NCBI GenBank assembly: GCA_050247235.1
Contig: JBFWUN010000022.1
Span: 1-64,000, forward strand
Length of the DNA: 64,000 bases
Reading direction: 5' to 3'
DNA from: CAIKBL01 sp050247235
GTDB taxonomy: Bacteria > Pseudomonadota > Gammaproteobacteria > Ga0077536
Position 1 is the first letter of the stretch. Each line of letters begins with the position of its first letter. Shown here piece after piece: positions 29,570-38,700 of this stretch. Both the position numbers and the translations under genes were made by a program. The notes beneath the pieces were generated by a model. It saw only the letters and a program-made list of their open reading frames with translations, was not told the DNA's origin and did no database searches.

Positions 29570-30822
29570 GCGCGGTTGCGGATGCCCCGATCTTCGACCC
29601 CGCGTCGTTCCGGCTGGGCGACGCCGAGGCCGAACTTGCCGCGCGCGCCCGTACGCTCGCGGCGGAGCGCTTCGCGGCGCGCGCCGCGGAGTTCGATCGT
29701 GCCGCGCGCTTTCCGACCGAGAACTACGCGGACCTGCGCGCCGCCGGCCTGCTCGGCATCTGCGTGCCCGTGGCGTACGGCGGACTCGGCGCCGACTTCC
29801 GCGCGTATGCGCTCGCCGCCGCCGAGATCGGCCGCTACTGCGGCGCGACGGCACTGACGTTCAACATGCACGTGTGTTCCTGCCTGTGGTCCGGCGCGCT
29901 CGCCGACACCTTGGACATGACGGCCGAGGAACGCGCGGGCCACGAACGCCGGCGCCGGCTGCACTACCAGCGCATCGTCGCGGATGGCCGCGTGTACGCG
30001 CAGCCGTTCTCCGAAGGCGGCGCGATCGCGGCCGCCGCCGGCGCGGTACCGTTCGCGACCACTGCGCGGCGCACCGCCTCCGGCTGGGTGGTCAACGGGA
30101 AGAAGATCTTCGCGTCGCTGGCCGGCCACGCGGACTACTACGGCGTGCTGTGCACCGAGGTCGATGACACCGCGACCTTGAGTCGCCGGCACACCTTGTA
30201 CCTGGCGGTGGCGGCGGACGCACCGGGAGTCACTGTCACCGGCGACTGGGATCCGCTCGGCATGCGCGGCACGGTGTCGCGCACCTTGCTGCTGCGGGAT
30301 GTCGAGGTCGCCGACGACGAGGCGCTGATGCCGAGCGGCGTGTACCACCAGGCCGCGAGCCGCTGGCCGCACATGTTCCTGACCCTGTCGCCGAGCTACA
30401 TGGGCATCGCCCAGGGGGTCTACGACTTCACGGTGAAATACCTGCGCGGCGAATGGCCCGGAGTGCCGGACCGCCGACGCGGCATGGCCGTGAAGCAGGG
30501 CAATGTCGCGCGTATGCGCATCATGCTCGAGCAGACCAAGACACTGTGGTTCCAGATGGTCAGCGAGGCGCGCATCGATCCGACACCGGAGCAGTGGCAG
30601 CGCGCGCTCGCGGCGCAGTACACCGTGATGGAGAACGCCAACGAGCTGGCGCAGCTCGCGATCCGCACCTGCGGCGGGCAGTCGATGCTCCGCACCCTGC
30701 CGCTCGAACGGCTCTACCGCGACAGCCGCTGCGGCTCGCTGATGCTGCCCTGGACGGCAGACAACGTGCTCGAACGGCTCGGACGCGACACGCTGTACCG
30801 CCCCGGCGAGCGCGATGACTGA
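29566..30822 (+). CDS. acyl-CoA dehydrogenase superfamily protein, atypical active site
   Basis: A 418-residue flavoprotein-like enzyme. The N-terminal helical domain, a central part with VNGKKIFASLAGHADYYGVL and the C-terminal helical domain are all recognisable. Where short- and medium-chain dehydrogenases have the catalytic Glu in an EGT motif, this protein reads LPWTAD (about 394-399) after YRDSRCGSL. I also see no Glu at the alternative isovaleryl-type position. It may be a non-dehydrogenase member (monooxygenase-like) or use another base. The GTG start overlaps the previous stop, and its 3' end overlaps the next gene by 8 bases. Confidence 0.8.
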   Translation: MSAVADAPIFDPASFRLGDAEAELAARARTLAAERFAARAAEFDRAARFPTENYADLRAAGLLGICVPVAYGGLGADFRAYALAAAEIGRYCGATALTFNMHVCSCLWSGALADTLDMTAEERAGHERRRRLHYQRIVADGRVYAQPFSEGGAIAAAAGAVPFATTARRTASGWVVNGKKIFASLAGHADYYGVLCTEVDDTATLSRRHTLYLAVAADAPGVTVTGDWDPLGMRGTVSRTLLLRDVEVADDEALMPSGVYHQAASRWPHMFLTLSPSYMGIAQGVYDFTVKYLRGEWPGVPDRRRGMAVKQGNVARMRIMLEQTKTLWFQMVSEARIDPTPEQWQRALAAQYTVMENANELAQLAIRTCGGQSMLRTLPLERLYRDSRCGSLMLPWTADNVLERLGRDTLYRPGERDD

Positions 30823-32290
30823 GACCTTGCCCGGCTGGCTCGCGACCCACCTGCGCGAGCGGCCCCACCAGCCGGCGATCTGCTGCGGCGAGCGCTGCGT
30901 CACCTACGCGGAGTTCGCCGCGCTCGCTGCCGGTTTCGCGCGACTGCTCCACGACGAATGCCCGCAGACGTCCGGCGCACGCGTCGCGTACCTCGGGGCA
31001 AACAGCATCGAGATGCTCGCGCTGGTGTTCGCGTGTGCCGCGACGGGCTGCGTGGCGGTGCCGCTCAACTGGCGGCTCGCGCCGGCCGAACTCGACGCGG
31101 TGCTTGCGGATGCGACCCCCGCGGTGCTGTTCGTCGAAGATTCGTGCGCGACGCTCGCGGCCGCGCTCGACACGTCGCTCCCGCGACGTTCGCTCGCCGT
31201 TACCCCGGTGTCCGGGCGAGACTCCGCGAGTCTCCTGACCGCGCGCATGCCGGACCCGGATCTTCCCGTACTGCTCTGCTACACCTCCGGGACCACCGGC
31301 CGCGCGAAGGGCGCCGTGCTGACCACGCGGACCCTCGTCTGCAACGCGTGGAACGCGGCGCACATGCACGACCTGACGTCGGCCGATCGCGTGCTGACGG
31401 TACTGCCGCTGTTCCATGTCGGCGGGCTCAACATCCAGACGTTGCCGGCGCTGCGCTGCGGCGCCGAAGTCCTGCTGCTGCCGCGCTTCGATGCGCCGGC
31501 AACCCTGCACGCGATTGCCCACGCACGGCCTACGCTCACGGTGCAGGTCCCCGCCACGTTGCAGGCGCTCGACTCCCTGCCGGCGTGTGCGGCGACCGAT
31601 TTCTCGTCGCTGCGCGCGATCACGACGGGCTCGACGGACGTGCCGCGCGATCTCATCGCACGCTGGCACGCGCGTGGCGTGCCGGTCATCCAGGTCTACG
31701 GGGCCACCGAGACCGGGCCGGTGGCGATCTACCAGCGCATCGAGGACGCGTACGCCACGGCCGGCGCGATCGGTCGCGCCGGCCTGCACACCGCGATCCG
31801 GATCGTCCGGCCGGACGGCTCAGCCTGCGCGGTGGGCGAGCCGGGCGAAATCCTGGTCCAGGGGGATCACGTGGTGCGCGGCTACTGGCGGGGCGTGCAG
31901 GAGGAGGTGTTCGCGAACGGCTGGTTCCACAGCGGGGATGTCGCGGAAGTCGACGCGCACGGGGTGTACTGGTTCCGGGATCGGCTGAAGAACGTGATCA
32001 TCTCCGGTGGCGAGAACATCTACCCCGCCGAAGTCGAGCGGGTGCTCCGCGATGTGCCGTGCGTGCGCGAAGTCGCGGTGGTCGGCCGCGCCGATCCGCA
32101 CTGGGGGGCGGTGCCCGTCGCCGCGATCGTCGCCGACCCGGGATTCGACCCGGCAGCAGTGCCGGCCGCCTGTGCCGACCGGCTCGCGCGTTACAAGTGG
32201 CCGAAGGACGTGATCGTGCTCGCGGGGTTGCCGCGCACGGCGCTCGGCAAGGTTGACCTGGCGGCACTGCGCGAGCGGATCGCCGGATGA
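30815..32290 (+). CDS. AMP-forming acyl-CoA synthetase
   Basis: A 491-residue ANL-superfamily ligase that activates a carboxylic acid through an acyl-AMP to acyl-CoA. Motifs: YTSGTTGRAKGAVLT (A3), YGATETGP (A5), GWFHSGDVAEVD (A7), RLKNVIISGGENIYPAEVE (A8) and the C-terminal lysine in PRTALGKVD. Length is typical. It resembles MenE/fadD-like ligases for medium acids. It overlaps the dehydrogenase-like gene and ends 43 bases before a palindromic repeat. The operon suggests one small acid pathway: ligase, oxidation, and a NicX-like step. Confidence 0.88.
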   Translation: MTETLPGWLATHLRERPHQPAICCGERCVTYAEFAALAAGFARLLHDECPQTSGARVAYLGANSIEMLALVFACAATGCVAVPLNWRLAPAELDAVLADATPAVLFVEDSCATLAAALDTSLPRRSLAVTPVSGRDSASLLTARMPDPDLPVLLCYTSGTTGRAKGAVLTTRTLVCNAWNAAHMHDLTSADRVLTVLPLFHVGGLNIQTLPALRCGAEVLLLPRFDAPATLHAIAHARPTLTVQVPATLQALDSLPACAATDFSSLRAITTGSTDVPRDLIARWHARGVPVIQVYGATETGPVAIYQRIEDAYATAGAIGRAGLHTAIRIVRPDGSACAVGEPGEILVQGDHVVRGYWRGVQEEVFANGWFHSGDVAEVDAHGVYWFRDRLKNVIISGGENIYPAEVERVLRDVPCVREVAVVGRADPHWGAVPVAAIVADPGFDPAAVPAACADRLARYKWPKDVIVLAGLPRTALGKVDLAALRERIAG

Positions 32291-32333
32291 CGACGGGACG
32301 CGTGTTCATTGAACGCCGCGGCGATGGTTTGTC

Positions 32334-32444
32334 GTGCGGGAGACGTTCCGCGCTCTCGAGACACGCGGTGAATCCATCCCTGGAGGCTCGCGCGCCGCAT
32401 CCCTGCGGCGCGACGGTCTCGAGAGCGCGGAACGTCTCCCGCAC
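32334..32444. repeat. 111-base palindromic intergenic element, copy 1
   Basis: Arms at 32334-32362 and 32416-32444 are perfect reverse complements over 29 bases. The 65-base centre is nearly the same as in copy 2 (41413-41523), and the outer nine bases also match, yet a 14-base stretch of each arm (32343-32356 and 32422-32435) is unrelated between copies. The centre has its own hairpin with arms CGCGCCGCA/TGCGGCGCG. The element fills most of the gap between two convergent genes (ligase and hybrid kinase). It may act as a bidirectional terminator, but no T-run is present. Confidence 0.8.
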
Positions 32445-32476
32445 GCCGCCAAGCCCCGGTGCGATCCGACGAGCGC

Positions 32477-35400
32477 TCAGACCATCAGCAATGCATCGGC
32501 ACGTGTTTCCAGCGCCTGGGCAAGTGCATCCGCGAGCGTGCCGAGCCGTGAGACCGGCAACGTGAGCACGGCGGCGAACTGCGAGCGATCGAGCTGCGCG
32601 AGCAGGTCAACCGGGCACAGCGCGACGAGTCGTGCGTCCGGATCCGCGGCTCGCCAGCGCGCGAGCCAGCCGGGGCCTTCGCGCTCGATCAGTCCGTAAT
32701 CGAACAGCAGCACCGTCGGTTCCAGTCCCGTGAGGGCGGCACCGGCATCCGCTGGTGTCGTGGCGATCCGCACCTTCGCGCCGAGCGTTGCGAGATCTTC
32801 GGCAAGCGCCGCGACCCGCGGCGGATGCTCGCTCAGCACCACCACCCGGTGGTCGCGGAACGACGCCGGCGGCACCTCGGATGATGCCTGGGCCGGCGCG
32901 GGCAGGGTGAACCAGAACGTCGAACCGATCCCGGGCGTGCTGTCCACGCCGATCTTCCCCCCGAGCGCCTCGACGATCCGCCGCGAGATCGTGAGCCCGA
33001 GGCCGGTACCGCCGTAGTCGCGCGTGATCGACCCGTCGGCCTGGGTGAACGCGTCGAAGATCGCCGTGTGCTTGTCGGCGGCGATGCCGATCCCGGTGTC
33101 GCTCACCTCGACGCGGAGTGCGCCTGCCGGATCGCGCGACGCGTGGACGAGGACCTGGCCTTCGGGCGTGAACTTCAGCGCGTTGCCGACGAGGTTCGAC
33201 AGCACCTGGCGCACGCGCAGCGGGTCGGAAGTGATCGTCGCCGGCGCGTCGTGCCGCCAGTGCAGGGTCAGTTCGAGCCGGTGATCGGCCGCGCGCGGGG
33301 CCATCAGGTCCACCACGTCCGCGCACAGATCGCGCGGCGCGAACGGGATCGCCTCCACGCGCAGCTGGTGGGCCTCGATCCGCGAGAGATCCAGGATGTC
33401 GTTCAGCATCCCGAGCAGGGTCTTGCTGCAGGTCCGGATCATGTCGACGAGGTGGCGCTGGTCTTCGTTCAGCGTCGGTCCGACGAGCAGCTCCGCGCAC
33501 CCCAGCACGCCGTTCAGCGGCGTGCGGATCTCGTGGCTCATCGTCGACAGGAACTCGGACTTGGCGCGGTTCGCGCGGTCGGCGGCGTCGCGCGCGGCGA
33601 TCAGCGCATGCTCAGTCCGCTTGAAGGCCGTCACATCGAGATAGGTACCTGCCACGCCGATGATCGTGCCGTGCGCGTCGCGCAGCGGCACCTTGGAATG
33701 GTCCACCCAGGTCGCGTCGCGCGGTCCGCCCGCGATCTGCATGACCACGTTGAGCACTTCGGTGCCGAGTTCGAGCGCCCGCCGGTCGCTCTCGAGGGAC
33801 TGTTCGAGTTCGGCGGGCTCGTAGCCGAGGTCGTGCAACGTGAGCCCGACGACGCTGTCGAAGCCGTGGTCCGCGGCGAACGCGCGGTTGGAGCCGAGGT
33901 AGCGGCCGTGGCGGTCTTTCCAGTAGACGCGCTGCGGCAGCAGGTCGAGCACCGTGCGCAGCAGGGCTTTCGATTCCTGCAGACGCGCGGTCGCGAGCTT
34001 GGTGGCCGTCACGTCCATGTGCGTGCCCGCGATCAGGCGCGGCAACCCCGCGGTGTCGCGGCTGACCACCTGTCCCCGCACCAGCGCCCACACCCAGTCG
34101 TTCTCATCACGGCGGATCCGGTATTCCGCTTCGTAGAACGGCACGCCATGCCATAGATGTGCGGTGAACGCGCGCCGGACACGTTCGCGATCGTCCGGGT
34201 GGATCCGTTCCCAGATGAGCGCTTCGTGCACGGACGCCTCGCCGGACAGTCCGTGGAGTTCACGCCAGCGATCGTTCACCACGAAAGTGCCGTGCATGTA
34301 ATCCCATTCCCAGGTGCCGAGATCACCCCCGCGCACCACCAGGTTGAGCCGCGTCTCGCTCTCGCGCAGTGCGAGTTCGGCGAGCTTCGCCTCGTGGATA
34401 TCGAACAGCACCCCGTCGACGTGCGTCACGTTATCCTCCAGGCCGGTGATCACCGTGCCCTGGCTCGAGACCCAGCGTTCGCTGCCATCGCGGTGGCGCA
34501 TACGGTACTCGACCCGCCACGGACGCTGCTCCGCCAGCGCCGCCTCCACGCGACGCAGGCACTCCGGCAGGTCATCCGGGTGGATGAATCCGAGGATCGA
34601 CGGCGCGTCCGGCCCGGTGTGGGCCGCGGCCGGGTAGCCGCTCAGCTTCTCGATGCCATCCGAGACGTGGACAATCGGCCAGCCTGCGCCCGCGACGCAC
34701 CGGAACGAGACTGCCCCCGTGTTCTCGACGACGGACGCGATCAGGGCCTGCCGGTTCGCCGCCTCCCGTTCCGCCTCCTTGCGCGCGGTGATATCGACCA
34801 GCGTGCCGGTGAAAATCCTGTGGCCGGCATCCTCGCGCGGCGTGGACCGGCCCTCGATCCACGTGGGCACGCCGTCGCGCCGCCGCAGCCGGAACTCGTG
34901 ACGCCAGGGCTCGCCGTCGCGCACGGCCCGGTCGATCGACGCGCGCATCGCGGCCAGGTCGTCGGGGTGCACCTGCCGCAGCAAGGTCGCGAGCGGCACA
35001 TCGGACACGCCGTCCGGCAGGTCGAAGAACGCGTGCAGCAGCGGACTGTGCGATTCGAACCGTTCCTCGCCGGTTGCCGTCCAGGTGTACTCGAACACGA
35101 TGCCCGCGAAGTTGTTCACGATGCGCCTGACCTTCGCATCCAGCGCCGCGTTCGCCGCCTCGGCCGCACGGCGTGCAGAGATGTCGGTCAGCGAACCGGC
35201 GATGCGCGTGGCGCGGCCTGCCGTGTTCCAGATCGCCTGGCCGCGCGAGGCCATCCAGCGGTACGTGCCGTCCGCGTGGCGGAGCCTGAACTCGAGCGCA
35301 TAAGGGGCGCGATCCCGCACGTGCGCCAATACCGTGTGCCTGAATTTCGGGACGTCATCCTGGTGCAGGCGCGCGCTGAATTCCGCCGCGCTGCGCGGCA

Positions 35401-36295
35401 CGGCGTCTGCCGGGAGGCCCAGGAACTCGCCGAGCCGCGGGGAGAAATACGCCCGATCGCTCTCCAGGTCGACGTCCCAGATCACCGCTGCCGCACCATC
35501 CACCGCGAGGTTGAAGCGTTCCAGGTGCAGCCGGAGCGAATCCTCGCTCGCGCGCTGCGCGCGCGCCGCGGTGGCCAGCGCGTCGGCGAGCTGCCCGATC
35601 TCGCGGACCCGGGTGCGGGTGAATCCGCGCAGCACGTCCGCGAAATCGGGCGCGGTGGTCGCGCGCGTCAGTGCCGCAATGGGTGCGACGACGAGCCGCT
35701 GCACGAGCAGGAGCAGCACGGCGAACAGCAGCGCCAGCAACCCTGCCGTCCAGTAGACCTGGCCGTGGACATCCTCGGCGAGCATCGCCGCCTGCCCGGA
35801 GTAGTCCAGCACGAGTCGCACGTACCCGTGACGGCGGGCAGCATCCGCCACCGCCAACGTCACACGCATCGCGCAGGTGACCTGCGCGTGCCGGCGATCG
35901 AATTCGCAATGCTCGGCCGTGTCTCCCCGCAGGCGTTGCAGCGTTGCCCGTTCGTGCACGGGGAGCTCCGCGGCCGGCGTGTCGATCAGCCGCAGCGTGT
36001 CGGCAGCGATCACGCGCTGGCCGGCAACGACGAGAATGCTCGCGATGTCCGGCTCGGCGGCCATCGCGCTGACGATACGTGCGATCTGCGCGTCCTCCGC
36101 CAGCACGCCGACCGCGTTCACCACGCTGTGCGCGGCCAGCCGTCCGCGCGCGATCGAACGTTCCTCGAGCAGGTGCTGCAGCAGGTGCTCGGCACCGAGC
36201 AGCGTGGCCGCCAGGAACAGCGCCGCGACCACGACGAACGGTCCGAACAGGTGCCGCCGCAACGTGACCTGGGACACGGGCTCAGGGCGTCGCAT
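32477..36295 (-). CDS. five-PAS hybrid-type sensor histidine kinase
   Basis: A 1272-residue membrane kinase. Two transmembrane helices (about 14-34 and 170-192) flank a periplasmic domain with a CACHE-like look. A HAMP-like linker, five PAS domains (roughly 260-900), the HisKA box SHEIRTPLNG with His921 and the HATPase domain (NALKF, DTGIG, GGTGLGL) follow. The C-terminal ~120 residues resemble a receiver, but the acidic pair of strand 1 is absent and LPVSR replaces the usual KP, so it is probably degenerate. The ATG at 36295 overlaps the preceding lipoprotein gene by 14 bases; a GTG six codons on is possible. Confidence 0.85.
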   Translation of the reverse strand: MRRPEPVSQVTLRRHLFGPFVVVAALFLAATLLGAEHLLQHLLEERSIARGRLAAHSVVNAVGVLAEDAQIARIVSAMAAEPDIASILVVAGQRVIAADTLRLIDTPAAELPVHERATLQRLRGDTAEHCEFDRRHAQVTCAMRVTLAVADAARRHGYVRLVLDYSGQAAMLAEDVHGQVYWTAGLLALLFAVLLLLVQRLVVAPIAALTRATTAPDFADVLRGFTRTRVREIGQLADALATAARAQRASEDSLRLHLERFNLAVDGAAAVIWDVDLESDRAYFSPRLGEFLGLPADAVPRSAAEFSARLHQDDVPKFRHTVLAHVRDRAPYALEFRLRHADGTYRWMASRGQAIWNTAGRATRIAGSLTDISARRAAEAANAALDAKVRRIVNNFAGIVFEYTWTATGEERFESHSPLLHAFFDLPDGVSDVPLATLLRQVHPDDLAAMRASIDRAVRDGEPWRHEFRLRRRDGVPTWIEGRSTPREDAGHRIFTGTLVDITARKEAEREAANRQALIASVVENTGAVSFRCVAGAGWPIVHVSDGIEKLSGYPAAAHTGPDAPSILGFIHPDDLPECLRRVEAALAEQRPWRVEYRMRHRDGSERWVSSQGTVITGLEDNVTHVDGVLFDIHEAKLAELALRESETRLNLVVRGGDLGTWEWDYMHGTFVVNDRWRELHGLSGEASVHEALIWERIHPDDRERVRRAFTAHLWHGVPFYEAEYRIRRDENDWVWALVRGQVVSRDTAGLPRLIAGTHMDVTATKLATARLQESKALLRTVLDLLPQRVYWKDRHGRYLGSNRAFAADHGFDSVVGLTLHDLGYEPAELEQSLESDRRALELGTEVLNVVMQIAGGPRDATWVDHSKVPLRDAHGTIIGVAGTYLDVTAFKRTEHALIAARDAADRANRAKSEFLSTMSHEIRTPLNGVLGCAELLVGPTLNEDQRHLVDMIRTCSKTLLGMLNDILDLSRIEAHQLRVEAIPFAPRDLCADVVDLMAPRAADHRLELTLHWRHDAPATITSDPLRVRQVLSNLVGNALKFTPEGQVLVHASRDPAGALRVEVSDTGIGIAADKHTAIFDAFTQADGSITRDYGGTGLGLTISRRIVEALGGKIGVDSTPGIGSTFWFTLPAPAQASSEVPPASFRDHRVVVLSEHPPRVAALAEDLATLGAKVRIATTPADAGAALTGLEPTVLLFDYGLIEREGPGWLARWRAADPDARLVALCPVDLLAQLDRSQFAAVLTLPVSRLGTLADALAQALETRADALLMV

Positions 36296-37304
36296 CGGCG
36301 AATGCCGGCGGTGCGCCGACCAGCGCGCGGAGCTCGGCCGGCGTGTATCGCCGGGTGATCTCGCCGATGGCCTGCAACATCGCGGCGCAGCGCGTGAGGA
36401 TCGGTGGCAGGAAGTCAGGATCGGACAGCAGCGCCGGCTGGTCCGTCGCCGCGAGGATCCGGATTTCGCCGGCCAGCTGCGCCGCGATTTCACGCGGGGT
36501 GACGCCGAGCGCGCCGGCCATCCGCGCGTGTGCGTCGGCGGGTTCGCGTGCGTGGTAGGCAACGGCCTGCCAGTATGCGCGCGTGAATGCCGCGACGCGC
36601 GCCGGCGGGGTGCGCGGGCTGAACATCAGCAGGTCCGGTACCGCGCGCGGCAGCGCGCGCGTGTCGAATATCGGTGTCAGCGCGAAACGCGCGTCCAGCT
36701 GCTGGCGGATCGGTGAGTAGGTGACCACGGCGTCCACGGCGTCGGTGGCCAGCAGTGCCGCCAGTCCCTGCTGCGGGCCCGGCACGAGCGTGATCTCGTC
36801 GAGGCGCACCCCGGCACGTGCAAGTGCCACCCCCAGCACGTCGACATTCACCGAATCGGGCTCGAGACCGACACGGCGTCCGCGCAGATCCGACACCTGC
36901 GAGATCCCGGGGCGCGCGAGGATGACGTCTCCGCCGGTTGACGTGTCGACGACCGCGGCGATACGTGGCAGGTGCGGGCTGCGCGCATCCGCGAGCAGCG
37001 CCTCGACGGGGGTGCCGAAGAAGCCGTCCAGCTGGCCGCGCTCGAACGCACGACGCGCGTCCGGCAGCGACGAGAACTCCACCAGCCGGACAGCGAGCCC
37101 GGCCTGCGCGAAATACCCGAGGTCGCGCGCAAGAAACGCGAACGCGTACCCGGGCCAGGGATTGATGCCGACCCGCAGCGGCGGCTCCGGAGCGCTGCCG
37201 CAGCCTGCGCACAGCAGGAGCACCCAGGCAAGCAGTCCTCGGCCTGCGTGGCGGACACTGCGCCTGTACCACCGCGCTGCGCGCCGCGCGCCGATCGTGT
37301 GCAT
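36282..37304 (-). CDS. NitT/TauT-type solute-binding lipoprotein
   Basis: A 340-residue exported lipoprotein with lipobox LCAGC near residue 35. The mature protein follows the SsuA/ThiY fold: RVGINPWPGYAFAFLARDLGYF and QLDGFFGTPVEALL are typical. No ABC permease or ATPase gene is adjacent; the next gene is a sensor kinase whose start overlaps. It may therefore present a ligand to the kinase rather than feed a transporter. The ATG at 37304 gives the shortest sensible signal peptide; no clear ribosome-binding site is visible. Confidence 0.8.
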   Translation of the reverse strand: MHTIGARRAARWYRRSVRHAGRGLLAWVLLLCAGCGSAPEPPLRVGINPWPGYAFAFLARDLGYFAQAGLAVRLVEFSSLPDARRAFERGQLDGFFGTPVEALLADARSPHLPRIAAVVDTSTGGDVILARPGISQVSDLRGRRVGLEPDSVNVDVLGVALARAGVRLDEITLVPGPQQGLAALLATDAVDAVVTYSPIRQQLDARFALTPIFDTRALPRAVPDLLMFSPRTPPARVAAFTRAYWQAVAYHAREPADAHARMAGALGVTPREIAAQLAGEIRILAATDQPALLSDPDFLPPILTRCAAMLQAIGEITRRYTPAELRALVGAPPAFADATP

Positions 37305-37440
37305 ACCGGGGAGACTCGGGATCGTTGGACCGATTCTCTGTAGCGGACCGTGGTCCCCGGTCTTGAGCTCCGCTGGCCTGCCCGCCCCGCCACGGTCAGA
37401 ATCGCCGCATGCCGCCGCTCGACCAGCCCGTGTTCCCGCG

Positions 37441-38700
37441 ATGAGTACGCGCCGCGTCGCGATGGTCCGCCTCGCATGCCTCGTGTTCGCGGGTGAAGCG
37501 GTCTTCAGCCTGCCGTTCCACGTGCCGAGGTTCTTCCGTCCCGCGCTGCTCGAGACCGCGGGACTCACGAACACCACGCTCGGTGACGTGTTCGCGGTGT
37601 ACGGCGTGACCGCGATGCTGGCGTATTTTCCGGGCGGGGCGCTCGCCGATCGTTTCCCGGCACGTGGACTGCTCGCAGGCTCGCTGCTCGCCACCGCGGC
37701 GGGCGGGCTCTACCTCGCGAGCTTTCCCGGTGCCGCCGGCCTTCGCTGGCTGTACGGGTACTGGGGCCTGACGACGATCCTGCTGTTCTGGGCCGCGCTC
37801 ATCCGCGCCACGCGGGACTGGGCCGGCCCGCTCGCGCAGGGCCGTGCGTTCGGCATTCTCGACGGGGGCCGCGGGCTCGCCGCCGCGGTACTCGCATCGC
37901 TTGCAGTCACGCTGCTCGCGCGCGCAGGTGCGACCTCGGACGCGCCGCTGCGCCACGTGGTCCTGTTCTACACGGCCACGACCGCAGGCGCGGGACTGCT
38001 GTGCTGGTGGGTGCTGCCCGGCGGGACCGCGCCGGGCGCCGGCGCGTTTCCTGCCGTCGCCCGCCTGCGGGAAATCTGCACCGGGCGCGTGATCTGGCTG
38101 CAGGCGGCGATCGTCGTGACGGCCTACTGCGGGTACAAGGGGCTCGACTACTACGCGCTCTACGTACAGCAGGCGCTCGGCCGGACGGCGACCGAGGCAA
38201 GCGCGTGGTTCGCGGCGACGGCGTACCTGCGGCCGCTTGCGGCGATCGCGGCGGGATTCGCGGCCGATCGGATCGGGGCGGGACGCCTGGTCACGGCCAT
38301 CTTCCTCGCCGGGGCGGTGGGGTATGGCGTGCTCGGTGCCGGTGCCGGCCCGGCGGGTGTCGTCACCGCCACCCTGCTGCTGACGATCGCCGCGGTCTAC
38401 GCGCTGCGCGGGGTGTATTTCGCCCTGCTGCAGGAAGCGCGCGTGGCGCCCGCGCTGTCGGGCACCGCGGTCGGGCTGATCTCAGTGGTGGGTTACACGC
38501 CGGACGTGTTCTTCGCGCCGATCGCCGGACGGCTGCTCGACGCGACGCCGGGCGCGGCCGGCTTCGCGCATGTCTTCACGCTGCTGGGCGGACTTTTCAT
38601 GCTCGGCGCCACCGCCGCATGGGGATTGCGGCGACACGTCGCGCGGGCCCCCGTGCTCACGCCCCCGGATCGGCGAGCGCGCGGACTTCCGCCATGCTGA
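37441..38700 (+). CDS. MFS transporter
   Basis: A 419-residue inner-membrane protein with about 12 hydrophobic helices. The loop after helix 2 reads GGALADRFPARGLLAG, the MFS motif A. A matching FAADRIGAGRLV lies in the second half. No substrate-specific motif is recognisable. It is divergent from the lipoprotein gene (136 bases) and overlaps the convergent pseudouridine synthase gene by 44 bases. The ATG at 37441 is the first sensible start. Confidence 0.85.
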   Translation: MSTRRVAMVRLACLVFAGEAVFSLPFHVPRFFRPALLETAGLTNTTLGDVFAVYGVTAMLAYFPGGALADRFPARGLLAGSLLATAAGGLYLASFPGAAGLRWLYGYWGLTTILLFWAALIRATRDWAGPLAQGRAFGILDGGRGLAAAVLASLAVTLLARAGATSDAPLRHVVLFYTATTAGAGLLCWWVLPGGTAPGAGAFPAVARLREICTGRVIWLQAAIVVTAYCGYKGLDYYALYVQQALGRTATEASAWFAATAYLRPLAAIAAGFAADRIGAGRLVTAIFLAGAVGYGVLGAGAGPAGVVTATLLLTIAAVYALRGVYFALLQEARVAPALSGTAVGLISVVGYTPDVFFAPIAGRLLDATPGAAGFAHVFTLLGGLFMLGATAAWGLRRHVARAPVLTPPDRRARGLPPC

